Shown: piece by piece, positions 45,701 through 54,962 of the stretch
Layout of the letters: each line of letters opens with the position of its first letter
Position numbering within the stretch: the first letter of the stretch is position 1
Source: Phragmites australis
Lineage: Eukaryota > Streptophyta > Magnoliopsida > Poales > Poaceae
Assembly (NCBI RefSeq): GCF_958298935.1
Contig: NC_084938.1
Coordinates: 5,091,501 to 5,155,500 of the forward strand
Length of the DNA stretch: 64,000 nucleotides
Direction of reading: 5' to 3'
Made by a program: the position numbers and the translations under genes
Notes under the pieces: model-generated
The model's input: only the letters and a program-made list of their open reading frames with translations
Databases searched by the model: none
Told to the model about the DNA's origin: nothing

Positions 45701-48700
45701 ACGCGTCGATGCGCTCCTCGTCGTGAGAGAGCGGAGTAGCGAGCTCAACCGGGCTGTGCTCGACACGAGCTGGTGTTGGAGTAGACGTGCCCGGAGAGGT
45801 GCCTGTCGGTGCTGGTGCCAGCTGTGGTGGAGCCAGCGAAGAACTCATCGCAGCCGAGGTCCTGGCTGGAGAGTGTGGTGCTGTCGGAGTAGCAGGCGCC
45901 GGGGTCGGTGAAGGCTCGGGGACTGGGGTAGACGTGCTCGTCGAAGAAGAGCTGCCTACTCCCCCAGCTTCCTCGAAGTGGACGTACTCGACAGTGAAGT
46001 CGTCGTACGTTGAAGCAGAGCCGTCGTCCACCGCCTTGTCCCACGCCCATCCTCGCCCTTCGTTGAACACAACGTCGCGCGCCGTGCGCACACGCTGTGT
46101 CTTCGGGTCGAGGATGCGGTAGGCCTTCGAGCCCTCCGCGTAGCCGATGAACACTCCCGGAGTGCTCCTGTCGTCGAGCTTGCTGATGTGGCCAAGCTCC
46201 TTGGCGAACGCGAGGCAGCCGAAGACTCGCAAGTGGGAGACCGCCGGCTTGCGCCCATGCCAAGCCTCGTACGGCGTCCTGCCGTCGAGCGCCTTGGTAG
46301 GCGAGCGGTTGAGGATGTAGACGGCCGACACCACCGCCTCTCCCCAGAAGACAGCCGGCATCCCCCTCTGTTTGAGAAGGGCCCGAGCCATCCCCACAAC
46401 CGTCTGGTTGCGTCGCTCGACGACGCCGTTCTGCTGCGGGCTGTACGGCGCGGAGTAGTGGCGCTGAATGCCCTTATCAGCGCAGTACGACGCGAATTCA
46501 GCCGCCGTGAATTTGCCGCTATTGTCGGTGCGCAGCATGCGCAGCTTGCGGCCGCACTCCGCCTCTGCAGCAGCCTGCGCACGCCTGATGGCGTCCGCAG
46601 CCTCTCCCTTGCTGCCGAGGACCATCACCCACATGTAGCGGGAGAGGTCGTCGACGAGCAGCAGGAAGTAGCGTCGTCCTCCCGGTGTGGCCGGTGTCAC
46701 CGGACCACACAAGTCCCCGTGCACAAGCTCGAGCCTCTCCTTGGCTCGAAAGCTCGCCCGCTGGGGAAAGGGGAGTCGCCTCTGCTTCGTCAATACGCAG
46801 ACGTCGCAGAGCTGCTCCACATGGTCGAGGCACGGCAGGCCTCGCACCATCTCCGTGGCACTGAGCCGCTTCAGGGCCTCGAAGTGAAGGTGCCCGAAGC
46901 GCTCGTGCCACTGCCACGCCTCGTCATCCCGACGAGTAGCGAGACAGAGGGGTTGTGCCACCTGCACGTTAAGGACGTAGAGTCGATTTGCGCTTCTGGT
47001 TACCTTGGCAAGAAGACGACGACGGCGATCCCAACTCCTCATGACTCCATCCTTAACCACCACGCGCGAACCGTTCTCATCCAGCTGTCCCAAGCTGATG
47101 ATAGAGTTCCTCAACGCGGGGATGTAGTAGACTCCGGTGAGCAGCCTGTGCTCACCAGACACGGCGGTGAAGATGACGGAGCCGACGCCCTTGATCTCCA
47201 CGCCGGAGGCATCCCCAAACTTGACGGAGCCTCGGACGCTAGAGTCAAGCTCGGTGAAGAACTCCCGTCGACCGGTCATGTGATGGGTGGCGCCGGTGTC
47301 GAGGCACCACCCGTCAGTCTTGTCGTTGCCGGAGCCGTCGCCGAGGAGGGCGTGTGCTTTTGGCTCGTCAAGGTGGAGGAGAGCCGCTGCGGCCGGTGCC
47401 GCTGGAGGTAGCTCGATGCTTGCATGTGCCATGAACAGAGCCGGCTCCTCCTCCTCCGCCTGTGCGACATGGGCCTCCTCCGCGTCGTGGCTGTCGACAG
47501 TCCTTGGCCCAATGGCCAAGCTGGCCGCAGTTGTGGCAGGTGTAATCTCGTGCTGGCTTGTACTTGCCAGCGGCGCCGCCCTGGGCGCCTTCGCGGGCAT
47601 CACCCTCGGCACGTCCTCGCGCCCCGGCCTGGGCGTCTCTGCGCGCCTTGCGCGCCTTGCCACGCTTGCGGCCGCCTGTCGCGGAAGAAGGCTCCCCCTT
47701 CTTCCGGTCACCTTGGCAGGCAGCCCACTGCTCCCGAGTGAGAAGGAGCTTCCCGCCAGTGGTGATGGGCCCCGAGAGAGACTGTGGCTCATCGATGTCG
47801 ACGACCTTGAGTCGACCTATCGCCTCCTCGATCGACATCGTGGAGAGATCCAGCAGGGACTCGATCGAGCGAGCCATCTGCTTGTACTTCTCGGGGACGC
47901 AACGGAAGAGCTTTTCGACAGCTCTCTCCTCGCCGTAGGTGTCATCGCCGAACTGCACCATCTTCTGCAACAGAGTGTTGAGACGGAGAGCAAAGTCATC
48001 AACGTCCTCACCTGGCTTGAAGGCCAGGTTCTCCCACTCCTTGCGAAGTGCCTGCAGTGTGGACTTGCGGGCGCGGTCGCTGCCGATGCGTGCCGCAGCG
48101 ATGGCGTCCCAAGCCTCCTTGGCAGTCCGCTTATTGGTAAGCGAGAACTGCATCTCGGACGGGACTGCAGCGATGAGGGCATCCAGCGCCCGTCGATCCT
48201 GGTCGTAGTCGACGTCGCCGTACCGGACTGCCTCCCACATGTGCCGCACCTGGAGCTTTACCCTCATCACCGCAGCCCACTCGACATAGTTGGTCTTAGT
48301 GAGGGTAGGCCACCCACCGCCGGGGCCGACGTCCCTGACAACAGCCTGGAGCCCGTGGTAACCACGGTACCGATCCGGGGAGAGAGAGCCACGCTGCCTG
48401 TGAAGGCCGCGCTCTCCATCGGCCCGTCCGCCACCGTTGCCGTGCTCGCCCCCTCCAGGAGCGCCACCGCCGTGCTCGCCTCCTCCAGGAGCGCCACCGC
48501 CGTGCGCGCCTCCTCCAGGAGCGCCACCGCCGTGCGCGCCTCCTCCAGGAGCGCCGCCGGCGCGTCCGCGTCTGTCTGGGCTGCCGCCGCGCTCGTGGGC
48601 GTGCGCGGCTGCCCACTGCGCCGCCCGCGCTCGCGCTGCCTCCCTCCCCAGCAACTCGAGGTCCGCGTCGGCGCTGTCGTCAGCAGAAACGGAGCTGCTG

Positions 48701-50598
48701 ATGCTGCCGCGCAGAGCCTCGACCTCTGCTGCCGCCGCACGCGCTGCATCCGCCGCCGCCGCTGCTTCCGCCTCTGCTCTGACTGCTGCCAGCTCCGCCG
48801 CTGCCAGCCTCGACGCCCTTGCCGCCGCCGCAGCGGTCTCTGCCGCGGCTCGCTCGCGTTCCTCTGCTGCGGCAAGTTCGGCCTCCTGCCGACGCCACGT
48901 GCTCGAGGCGACCGAGCGCTGAGACTGCCCTGCGGACATGACGCGCTACCCGGGGGCTGCTGCGTGGGGAGAGGGCTGCTTCAGACGAGCTGCTGCTCGT
49001 CTGCGCAGAGGGAGAGAAGTGAGCAGGAGCGGCCGGAGCTGCTGCTGCTCCCAGCTGGGGCTGTTGCGCGGTTGGGAAAGGAGGTGAGCAGGAGATGCTC
49101 AGGCTACAGGATACTACGACTCTGATACCACTTGTTAGTCGCTGAATTCTTACTCTTGGTAGTAGCTGAATTCTTACTCTCATCGAGAGAGGATGACACT
49201 AGGAGTTGGGGCAATTTTTTCTGCTTTATTTCTCACACAAATGCCATGCCAACCTAAGGGGTTGGGGATACATATTTATAGGCTGCTAGCCAGCCAAGCA
49301 TATGCTAAGATGCTGTTCTAGATGCTGTCCTAGCTGTCCTAGATGCTAAGGTGCTGTCCTAGATGCTGTAGCCCTAGAAAGGACCACAAAGACCAGCCAA
49401 GGACCATCTGAAGCAGCCCCACAAAGACCATATGCAGCACAGAGACGCAGCACAGAGACGCAGCACAGAGACTTATCCCATCAGAAGCTAAGAAAACTAT
49501 AAACCACCCATAAGCACTGGACTTTTTACTTTGGCCCTTATAACTCATTTTTGTTCACTAATGCCCCAATAAGTGAATTAATTGTCCATAGACCCCTCCA
49601 TAAGTCATCCCACTCTACTTTTTTCCCCACTATTCTTTCAGTTTCACATAGAACCAAGTTATGTCAAGCTAAGTCAGCACAAATTCATTGGATATAAAAA
49701 TAACTAACAGATTTGGTCGAGCCTAGCTCCCATGTAGTTGGTGGTTGCATATTGAATCAACGTGCGATTGATGTTCGCATGTCAAACAAATGTGCACTTG
49801 ATGGCTAACTTGGACATATATAGCAGGGTCAATTCAAGAAACCACAATAAAATTGCAGAAAAAGTGTGATTGAGTGACTTATAGGGGGTTCATAGACATC
49901 ATAATCATATACACTTACTGCGGTGTCAATGAACAAAAGTGATTTACAGGAGGCAACATGAAAGAATAGGTAACTTAAGAGGGGAGTGGGTTATGGATTT
50001 TCCCATTGTGCAAAACATTGGCCCGATGAAGATATCACATTACTGCCTAAGTCAACCAAGTTACGAAACTACTCACATTACTGCCTAAGTCAACTTGATA
50101 TATACTGTGCAACCAAGTTATGAAAGTACTCACTGGGAATAAATACTAGAAGAAATTCATCATAAAAGAACTGATACACTAACAAAGGCAGAGTAAAATG
50201 CTTAAAGTCTTAAAGGTCAAGTTCTTAAATCCAAGAACTAAAATTTTAGCATGGCGAGAGCAATACCTGCCTGTGATATAATCCAAGAGCTCACAAGTAA
50301 CGAACTTCTGAGCCCAGAATGACTCCATCCGCCCATCAGAGCGGTCAATAGCCACTTTCGCCATTGCACACATGATGTTAGTGTCCTTTGAGAAAACCAT
50401 CTTGTGGCGTGTCAAGTCCACGAAATGCCACAGCTCAGGTGACTTTGCAGCCGCTAACCATGACCGGCACACAAGGCCTGCACCAATCAGGATCTCAATG
50501 GTCCCAAGTTTCACGAAGATTGAGGAGAGAGCGTCGAGTGGGAGTTCCGACCAATCCCTGACAGGCGTCAAGGGAAAGGGGCTTGGGTCCACATCCAT
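42712..50598 (-). CDS. F-box/LRR protein, 2 coding exons split by a 6.9-kb intron, 331 aa
   Basis: A likely substrate-recognition subunit of an SCF ubiquitin ligase. Exon 1 is 50598-50267 and exon 2 is 43375-42712; the GT-AG join restores an Arg codon and gives 332 codons with stop. The start MDVDPSPF is the first ATG. Residues about 15-62 are the F-box ([37 protein letters not shown]). Residues from 112 on are leucine-rich repeats ([45 protein letters not shown]). The C-terminus is acidic/aromatic ([15 protein letters not shown]). The intron holds a complete copia element (43604-49483), but splice sites and frame remain intact, so the gene may still work if the intron is spliced. Two damaged paralogues lie at 55.5 and 62.8-63.9 kb. 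Confidence 0.85.
43604..44019 (-). mobile_element. 3' LTR (416 bp) with an expanded minisatellite
   Basis: Bounded by TGTTAG and CCCATCA on the plus strand. Between about 43770 and 43915 the units AGATGCTGTCCT/AGCTGTCCT occur many more times than in the other LTR, which accounts for most of the 65-bp length difference. Confidence 0.92.
44020..44030 (-). other. Polypurine tract of the young copia element
   Basis: On the minus strand TAGGGGGAGAA lies directly before the 3' LTR, the standard position for plus-strand DNA priming. Confidence 0.85.
44028..47792 (-). CDS. Copia pol polyprotein (protease, integrase, RT, RNase H)
   Basis: The open frame has 1,254 codons; only residues after about 104 match pol, because the first part overlaps gag in another frame. 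The protease motif [12 protein letters not shown] is at 163-174. The integrase HH-CC region is near 297-333 ([19 protein letters not shown]) and its catalytic core spans about 355-515, with Asp 360, Asp 423 and Glu 459. The usual DNGGEF around the second Asp reads DNSGKF. Reverse transcriptase spans about 767-1010 with YVDD at 932-935. RNase H runs from about 1090 ([27 protein letters not shown]). The frame ends near the polypurine tract. It is intact except for the upstream frameshift. Confidence 0.93.
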   Translation of the reverse strand: MSHSLSRGPSPLAGSSFSLGSSGLPAKVTGRRGSLLPRQAAASVARRARRAETPRPGREDVPRVMPAKAPRAAPLASTSQHEITPATTAASLAIGPRTVDSHDAEEAHVAQAEEEEPALFMAHASIELPPAAPAAAALLHLDEPKAHALLGDGSGNDKTDGWCLDTGATHHMTGRREFFTELDSSVRGSVKFGDASGVEIKGVGSVIFTAVSGEHRLLTGVYYIPALRNSIISLGQLDENGSRVVVKDGVMRSWDRRRRLLAKVTRSANRLYVLNVQVAQPLCLATRRDDEAWQWHERFGHLHFEALKRLSATEMVRGLPCLDHVEQLCDVCVLTKQRRLPFPQRASFRAKERLELVHGDLCGPVTPATPGGRRYFLLLVDDLSRYMWVMVLGSKGEAADAIRRAQAAAEAECGRKLRMLRTDNSGKFTAAEFASYCADKGIQRHYSAPYSPQQNGVVERRNQTVVGMARALLKQRGMPAVFWGEAVVSAVYILNRSPTKALDGRTPYEAWHGRKPAVSHLRVFGCLAFAKELGHISKLDDRSTPGVFIGYAEGSKAYRILDPKTQRVRTARDVVFNEGRGWAWDKAVDDGSASTYDDFTVEYVHFEEAGGVGSSSSTSTSTPVPEPSPTPAPATPTAPHSPARTSAAMSSSLAPPQLAPAPTGTSPGTSTPTPARVEHSPVELATPLSHDEERIDAYHDGEPLRYRTIENLLGDQPVPGLVPHDLEAQLHLACDNGEPRSFAEAERHAAWRAAMQLEMDAVEKNRIWELADLPRGHRAITLKWVYKLKRDEAGAIVKHKARLVARGFVQQEGVDFDDAFAPVARMESVRLLLALAAQEGWRVHHMDVKSAFLNGDLKEEVYVHQPPGFAIPGKEGKVLRLRKALYGLRQAPRAWNVKLDSTLKGMGFEQSPHEVAIYRRGSGGNALLVGVYVDDLVITGTKDAEVAAFKEEMKATFQMSDLGPLSFYLGIEVHQDDSGITLRQTAYAKRVVELAGLTDCNPALTPMEERLKLSRDSTTEEVDATQYRRLVGSLRYLAHTRPDLVFSVGYVSRFMQRPTTEHQQAVKRIIRYVAGTLDHSLYYPRCPGAAHFVGYSDSDHAGDIDTSKSTSGILFLLGKCLVSWQSVKQQVVALSSCEAEYIAASTASTQALWLARLLGDLLGRDTRAVELRMDSKSALALAKNPVFHERSKHIRVRYHFIRGCLEEGSIKASYINTKDQLADLLTKPLGRIKFLELCSRTGMVQLSHKTTHKT
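47368..48939 (-). CDS. Copia gag, 523-codon frame
   Basis: The N-terminus [20 protein letters not shown] is followed by an Ala/Glu-rich, probably helical segment, then a Gly/Ala/Pro/His repeat ([12 protein letters not shown]). The capsid-like domain includes [33 protein letters not shown] and [15 protein letters not shown] zinc knuckle ([14 protein letters not shown]) is at 468-481. Residues after about 485 are out-of-frame sequence, because the reading shifts to the pol frame near 47480-47497. Copia elements of plants usually encode gag-pol as one frame, so this is probably a mutation; a programmed frameshift is less likely. Confidence 0.9.
   Translation of the reverse strand: MSAGQSQRSVASSTWRRQEAELAAAEERERAAAETAAAAARASRLAAAELAAVRAEAEAAAAADAARAAAAEVEALRGSISSSVSADDSADADLELLGREAARARAAQWAAAHAHERGGSPDRRGRAGGAPGGGAHGGGAPGGGAHGGGAPGGGEHGGGAPGGGEHGNGGGRADGERGLHRQRGSLSPDRYRGYHGLQAVVRDVGPGGGWPTLTKTNYVEWAAVMRVKLQVRHMWEAVRYGDVDYDQDRRALDALIAAVPSEMQFSLTNKRTAKEAWDAIAAARIGSDRARKSTLQALRKEWENLAFKPGEDVDDFALRLNTLLQKMVQFGDDTYGEERAVEKLFRCVPEKYKQMARSIESLLDLSTMSIEEAIGRLKVVDIDEPQSLSGPITTGGKLLLTREQWAACQGDRKKGEPSSATGGRKRGKARKARRDAQAGARGRAEGDAREGAQGGAAGKYKPARDYTCHNCGQLGHWAKDCRQPRRGGGPCRTGGGGGAGSVHGTCKHRATSSGTGRSGSPPP
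48450..48560. repeat. 30-bp minisatellite within gag
   Basis: Units starting CTCCAGGAGCGCC repeat every 30 bp (near 48452, 48482, 48512 and 48542), encoding about ten residues each of GGGAPGGG(A/E)H. The length keeps the frame. It is an expansion specific to gag. Confidence 0.88.
49118..49130 (-). other. Primer-binding site (tRNA-iMet type)
   Basis: On the minus strand TGGTATCAGAGTC starts two bases after the 5' LTR. Plant copia elements use this sequence, complementary to the 3' end of initiator methionine tRNA. Confidence 0.9.
49133..49483 (-). mobile_element. 5' LTR (351 bp)
   Basis: Same ends as the partner LTR. It has fewer GATGCTGTCCTA units but one extra CAGAGACGCAG unit near the end. 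Upstream on the element strand is the F-box intron; downstream is the primer-binding site. Confidence 0.92.
49495..50010. mobile_element. Candidate MITE in the F-box intron
   Basis: About 120 bp at 49496-49620 is imperfectly inverted relative to 49890-50007 (for example CTATAAACCACCCATAAG against CCATAACCCACTCCCC on the other strand, and CATAGACCCCTCCATAAG against the inverse of CTTATAGGGGGTTCATAG). No clear target duplication was found. It may be a degenerate MITE with long inverted ends beside the copia insertion. Confidence 0.4.
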
Positions 50599-51790
50599 TA
50601 CGCAGAGTAGCACCTAAGAATTTGGGTAACATCAGTGAAAAAACTTAAAAAGTTCTAACCAGCATCAGGATTATCGTCTCTCGGCAAAAACAAGAGTACT
50701 GCTGTCTCTCGGCAAAAACAAGAGTACTGCTGTAACTGGGAAAGCTGTTGATCAAGCCTGAATTGTTTTGTTGAAAGCACTGCTACAGCAGTATAAAATG
50801 ATGTTTGCAAGAATTGATCGCAACTTGTGCAATCCATCATAAGAAGTTGTCACAATTCAAGGTCATGAAACTAAAAAAGGAAATCCAGGATCATAAGCTA
50901 ATTTAGCGTGAAACAACAAATCTGTAAGTAATTTTGATGGTATCCTCATTCCTCACTCACTGAGACTAAACTGCAAGACCTCCTAGTCAGTATGCTAAGA
51001 AAGAAAAAATCTGCTGAATGTATATAAACTAAAAGATGCACAAATATAGAACACAACCAAGAGGAAGAAAAATCTGCCTAAGATGATGGTCGCTGAATAA
51101 ATACTGCGAAAACAGGCGGTTAATAACTGCACAACAAGCAATTGTGTAAAAGAAATTACATGGAGGCCACAAGAAGCTTCTCGCGGTTCAGCTAGCATCA
51201 GAGAGTGTCGTGAATCGTGATTCTTCGCACTTCACGCTAATATTTTGTGACAAAGGTAACTTCGCGTTGAACTACGGATAAAAGGCGAAAAGATCCCACC
51301 GAACTGTGGTAATCACAAAGATGTCAAAAACTTTCCTCTAGTAGAACTCTTGGACACTAACAACGATGGACTGAATTACTGAACCTGTACTAGGCGATAT
51401 ACTCGAGAGCAAGAAAAAAGAAAACGCTGAAACGAAATTGAACGGCCGCGGCCACCAAATACGCCTACGATCCGTGATGCGGCTCTCGTGTCATACGAAT
51501 AGCAGCCTTTCAATCACATCCCAGAAATCGGCGCCCTACCGCTGGAAATTATGATCTTGGTAAGTAGCGATAGAAGAAGTCGACTAGAACTGGCCACCCT
51601 TCGATCGGTGGCTCGGCATGGAACGAAACGAGGCGATCGTTTACCTAGGTACCTTCGCCCGCCGCCGGCGTCGTCGTCGTCGTCTTCGGTTCCCGTGCGA
51701 CTTCGTAGGGGAGGGTTTGGAGCGGCCGCGCGGCTGCTTCTTGCGTTAGGCGTCGGCAGACCTGGCAAAGTGGGCTGACGGGCTGGCCCA
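50599..51790 (-). promoter_or_regulatory. Probable 5' UTR, leader intron and promoter of the F-box gene
   Basis: On the minus strand TTCTTAG lies just before the F-box exon at about 50613, a good acceptor. A GC-rich CGT-repeat leader near 51655-51770 is followed by a GTACCTAG donor-like site at about 51650. A leader exon joined by an intron of about 1.0 kb is therefore plausible. The intron contains the 28-bp tandem duplication at 50676. No open frame in it is supported. Confidence 0.4.
50676..50731. repeat. Perfect 28-bp tandem duplication
   Basis: The unit starting GTCTCTCGGCAAAAACAAGA is present twice head to tail (50676-50703 and 50704-50731), inside the probable leader intron. Confidence 0.9.
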
Positions 51791-52915
51791 GTACGAGTGC
51801 ATCCAGGCACGGCTAGGTTAGAGCACCGCCTGTGAGACCCGGCTATTTAAACCATCTCTAACAAATACTCTAAAAATTCATTCTCTATAACATTATTACG
51901 ATATCTCCTATTTTTTTTCATCTACAGCAGTTACCCTATTTCCTACCTTCTACTTTCCATCACTCCTCAAACCCACAGTCATACGTAGCTACAGTGATAC
52001 GGGTCCTTATTTCCGGCCGCAACTTTGCCGACCCTCTCTCCTCTCCCGCTTCCCTATTCATGCTGATATTGAAGCTGCTGAAGGCAGTTGCCGACGTCAC
52101 GGATCGGCAAAGGACAACCACAGTCTTCGGCACAGTAGAATACGGCGAGGAAACCGATTCAACTGGAGTTGATCTTAATCGGGTTATATCATACTAGTTC
52201 ACATTTCGAATCATGCTTGGCATATTGTGTTTGGCCGAGCCGTGCCTGTGCTATACCGGCATAGACCGGCACGCTGTGCCGACACGTTAGCCCAAGCACG
52301 GTTCAATTTGTCATGTCGTGTTTGGATCATGGTAAAATGGTCGTGCTGGATTATTTGGCCTGATCCAGTGGGATAGTTTTAGACATAGGGTGCAAATTAA
52401 TTAATTAATCTAAGTATCACTAACCCTATTTAGTTCAATTAATTATATTATTTTTAAAAAAAATTGCTCAATTTTAAAAAATAGGGTTATTAGTTAAACT
52501 ACTAAAAGATGATGGTAGTAGGTACCTAATTTTTACTTTTTTTGGGGAAACGGTGAGCCGATGATGCCCAGTAGCCATTTTTAATACAGTTTTCTTTTCA
52601 ATCTTTTTGCTGTTCTGACTAGGATTTATACCTTCTTATTTTCATATGCACTTGGCATTTCAAAAATTTAATGAATCAGTATGCGAAACTAGTTCAACAA
52701 ATGGAAAAATCTTAGTCAACTTTTCTTTGTCTGCGCAACATCTTTTTTAACATACATACACATCTGTGAAGCCTCATCCAACAATTTACAGTGACATCTC
52801 CAACATTTAATAAGAATTGTCTGAATAATATTTATAATTTGTTAGGAGTATCTCTGAATCTGAGTTTTAATGATGATATGAAAAGAAAATATATTCAATG
52901 TCTATATTGTCATCT
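51791..52915. other. Intergenic, TE-like fragments, no gene
   Basis: A stretch at 51845-51960 (TTTAAACCATCTCTAAC and an AT-rich run) resembles a MITE edge, and GC-rich CGGCACGCTGTGCCGACACG near 52267 resembles hAT MITE interiors. Neither has both termini. The rest is AT-rich with no coding support. Confidence 0.4.
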
Positions 52916-52924
52916 CAATTAACT

Positions 52925-54203
52925 GGCAAAAATCCAAAACTAGACAATATACGCGACCGTATTTACCGAAATAGATAATATATTAGCGTATTTATAATTT
53001 TAACATCCGTATTCGGCACACCGTGTGCCGAATATGGCACTGTAGCCCATATTCGGTACACGGTGTGCCGAAAATGGAACTGTAGCACCATATTTCGCAC
53101 ACGGTGTGCCGAAAATAGCACTGTAGCACCGTATTTGACACACGGTATACCGAAAATAGGCTGCAGTGACATTCTCGGTATACCATACTCCGAAAAATGA
53201 ACAGTACCACGCATAAACAGTAACATCAGTGCGTTTGAATTTCGTTTTACCTCTTTTTCAAAACGGTGGTCTTCTGTTATTCCAAAAATGTTAATTTTTT
53301 TTTACATACTCCATAATCTATGTTCAACCTATTTTAATTGGATTCACCGAAAAATCCTTTGTATATTTAAAACTAAAATTCTCCAAAAAAGACTATTTTT
53401 ATAACTTGTAATAATTGTTAGTGTCTCAAATAAATTCCAAAAAATCTAAGAAAATTCACTAATATTCTTATTATGTAATGGAATAATTTCTAAAATTATT
53501 TTTAGCCTTAGTTTATATGATGAAAAAGTGAGTTCCTTTGTAATGCTTTATTTACATGAAATGATAAAAATGCATATAAATGAAGCATTACAAAGGAAAT
53601 CACTTTTTCATCATATAAACTAGGGATGAAAATAATTTTAGAAATTATTCTATAACATAAGAAGAATATTACTGAATTTTTCTAGATTTTTAGGAATTTA
53701 TTTGAGACACTAAAACTTATTACAAGTTATAAAAGTAGTCTTTTTTGGAGAATTTTAGTTTTAAATATACAAAGGATTTTTCGGTGAATCTAATTAAAAT
53801 AGGTTGCATATGGATTATGGAACACGTAAAAAAAATTAACATTTTTGGAGTAACAGAAGACCACCGTTTTGAAAAAGAGGGAAAACGAAATTCAAACGCA
53901 CTGATGTTACTGTTTATGCGCGGTACTGTTCATTTTCGAAGTATAGTGGGCTGAAAATGGCACTGTAGCCTATTTTCGGCACATCGTGTGCGGAATACGG
54001 TGCTACAGTGCTATTTTGGCACACCGTGTGTCGAATATGGTGCTACAGTGCTATTTTTAGCACATCGTGTGTCGAATATGGTCTACAGTGCCATATTTGG
54101 CACATGGTGTGCCGAATACGGATGCTAAAATTATAAATACGCTAACATGTTGTCTATTTCGATAAATACGGTCACGTATATTGTTTAATTTTGGATTTTT
54201 TCC
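52925..54203. mobile_element. Foldback Mutator-like element, 1,279 bp, 620-bp arms
   Basis: The whole element is an imperfect palindrome. The left arm (52925-53548) and right arm (53583-54203) are reverse complements with a loop of about 34 bp. It is flanked by a perfect 9-bp duplication CAATTAACT (52916-52924 and 54204-54212). Ends read GGCAAAAATCC and GGATTTTTTCC. Nine-base duplications with long inverted arms fit Mutator-like foldback elements. Each arm carries four or five units of about 41 bp, each with an inner palindrome like CGGCACACCGTGTGCCG followed by CACTGTAGC. It has no transposase; the small open frames inside are side effects of the repeats. Confidence 0.93.
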
Positions 54204-54212
54204 CAATTAACT

Positions 54213-54962
54213 GTGAGCGTATAATTGCAAACAGTTTTCAATCGGACACTTTGATGGATAAATGCGTTTTGCCCAACTCTACTTTCACCGCGTATCGGCC
54301 TCCGTCTATCCAGAGGAGATATGTGCCTTTTTTTAGGTGAAGGTGATATGTGACTCCACTAAATATTTCATTCAGTTATATTTACATGTTATTTTAATAA
54401 GATACGGTCTCTAATGCATAACGTTGATCATTATTTTTTATTAAAATATATTTATAAAATCTATTAGATTTATGATATTATAAAAGTATTTTTTAAGACA
54501 GATCTACATATATAATTTTAAAGTTTTCAAATTAAATATTTTAAAAGCTATTATTAGTTAAAGTTTTAAAAACTTGATCGAACCTTTATATATATATATA
54601 TATATATATGATCAGGAGAGTAAGATTTCGGTACTGTGGTGCCTCCTTGGGTTAGTATTCCATCTAGTCAGGCATGAAAAACCCAATATTTACTTAGAGC
54701 CAAATATTTGTAGCACTCTCATAAGCCTAGGAATTATACGAACACACTATCTCATCCAGCAATGGAAATTTAGGTTATCCATATAGAAAAATGATACAAG
54801 TTTATTTTTCTCAAAAATACTTTCACGACATTATTATTTTAGTGGTTAAAAAAATATATTAAAACATAAAATGATGGTCAAAGCTATATCTTTAAGGCAA
54901 CATCAATATCTAAAACAACACTTCGAATATAGTACACGCAACAACCTATCCAACTACTATAA
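54213..54962. other. Intergenic AT-rich sequence with a (TA)n run
   Basis: A (TA) dinucleotide run of about 11 units lies at 54587-54609. No gene or terminal repeat was recognised in the rest. Confidence 0.6.

Larger units (their letters stand above)
43604..49483 (-). mobile_element. Full-length young Ty1/copia retrotransposon, 5,880 bp
   Basis: The element is complete: 5' LTR (49133-49483), primer-binding site, gag, pol, polypurine tract and 3' LTR (43604-44019), flanked by a perfect 5-bp duplication GAAGC (43599-43603 and 49484-49488). The LTRs are nearly identical apart from a length difference and about five or six substitutions by eye, so the insertion is recent. It sits in the coding intron of the F-box gene in the same orientation as the gene. 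A frameshift separates gag from pol. Confidence 0.96.

Noticed and set aside
46188..49125. Plus-strand open frames of 407 and 612 codons
   Set aside because: They are shadows of the GC-rich copia gag-pol on the minus strand, with no recognisable domain.
52963..53954. Small open frames in the foldback element sharing the GTVHF(S/R) motif
   Set aside because: They are mirror copies from the two arms of the palindrome, not separate genes.
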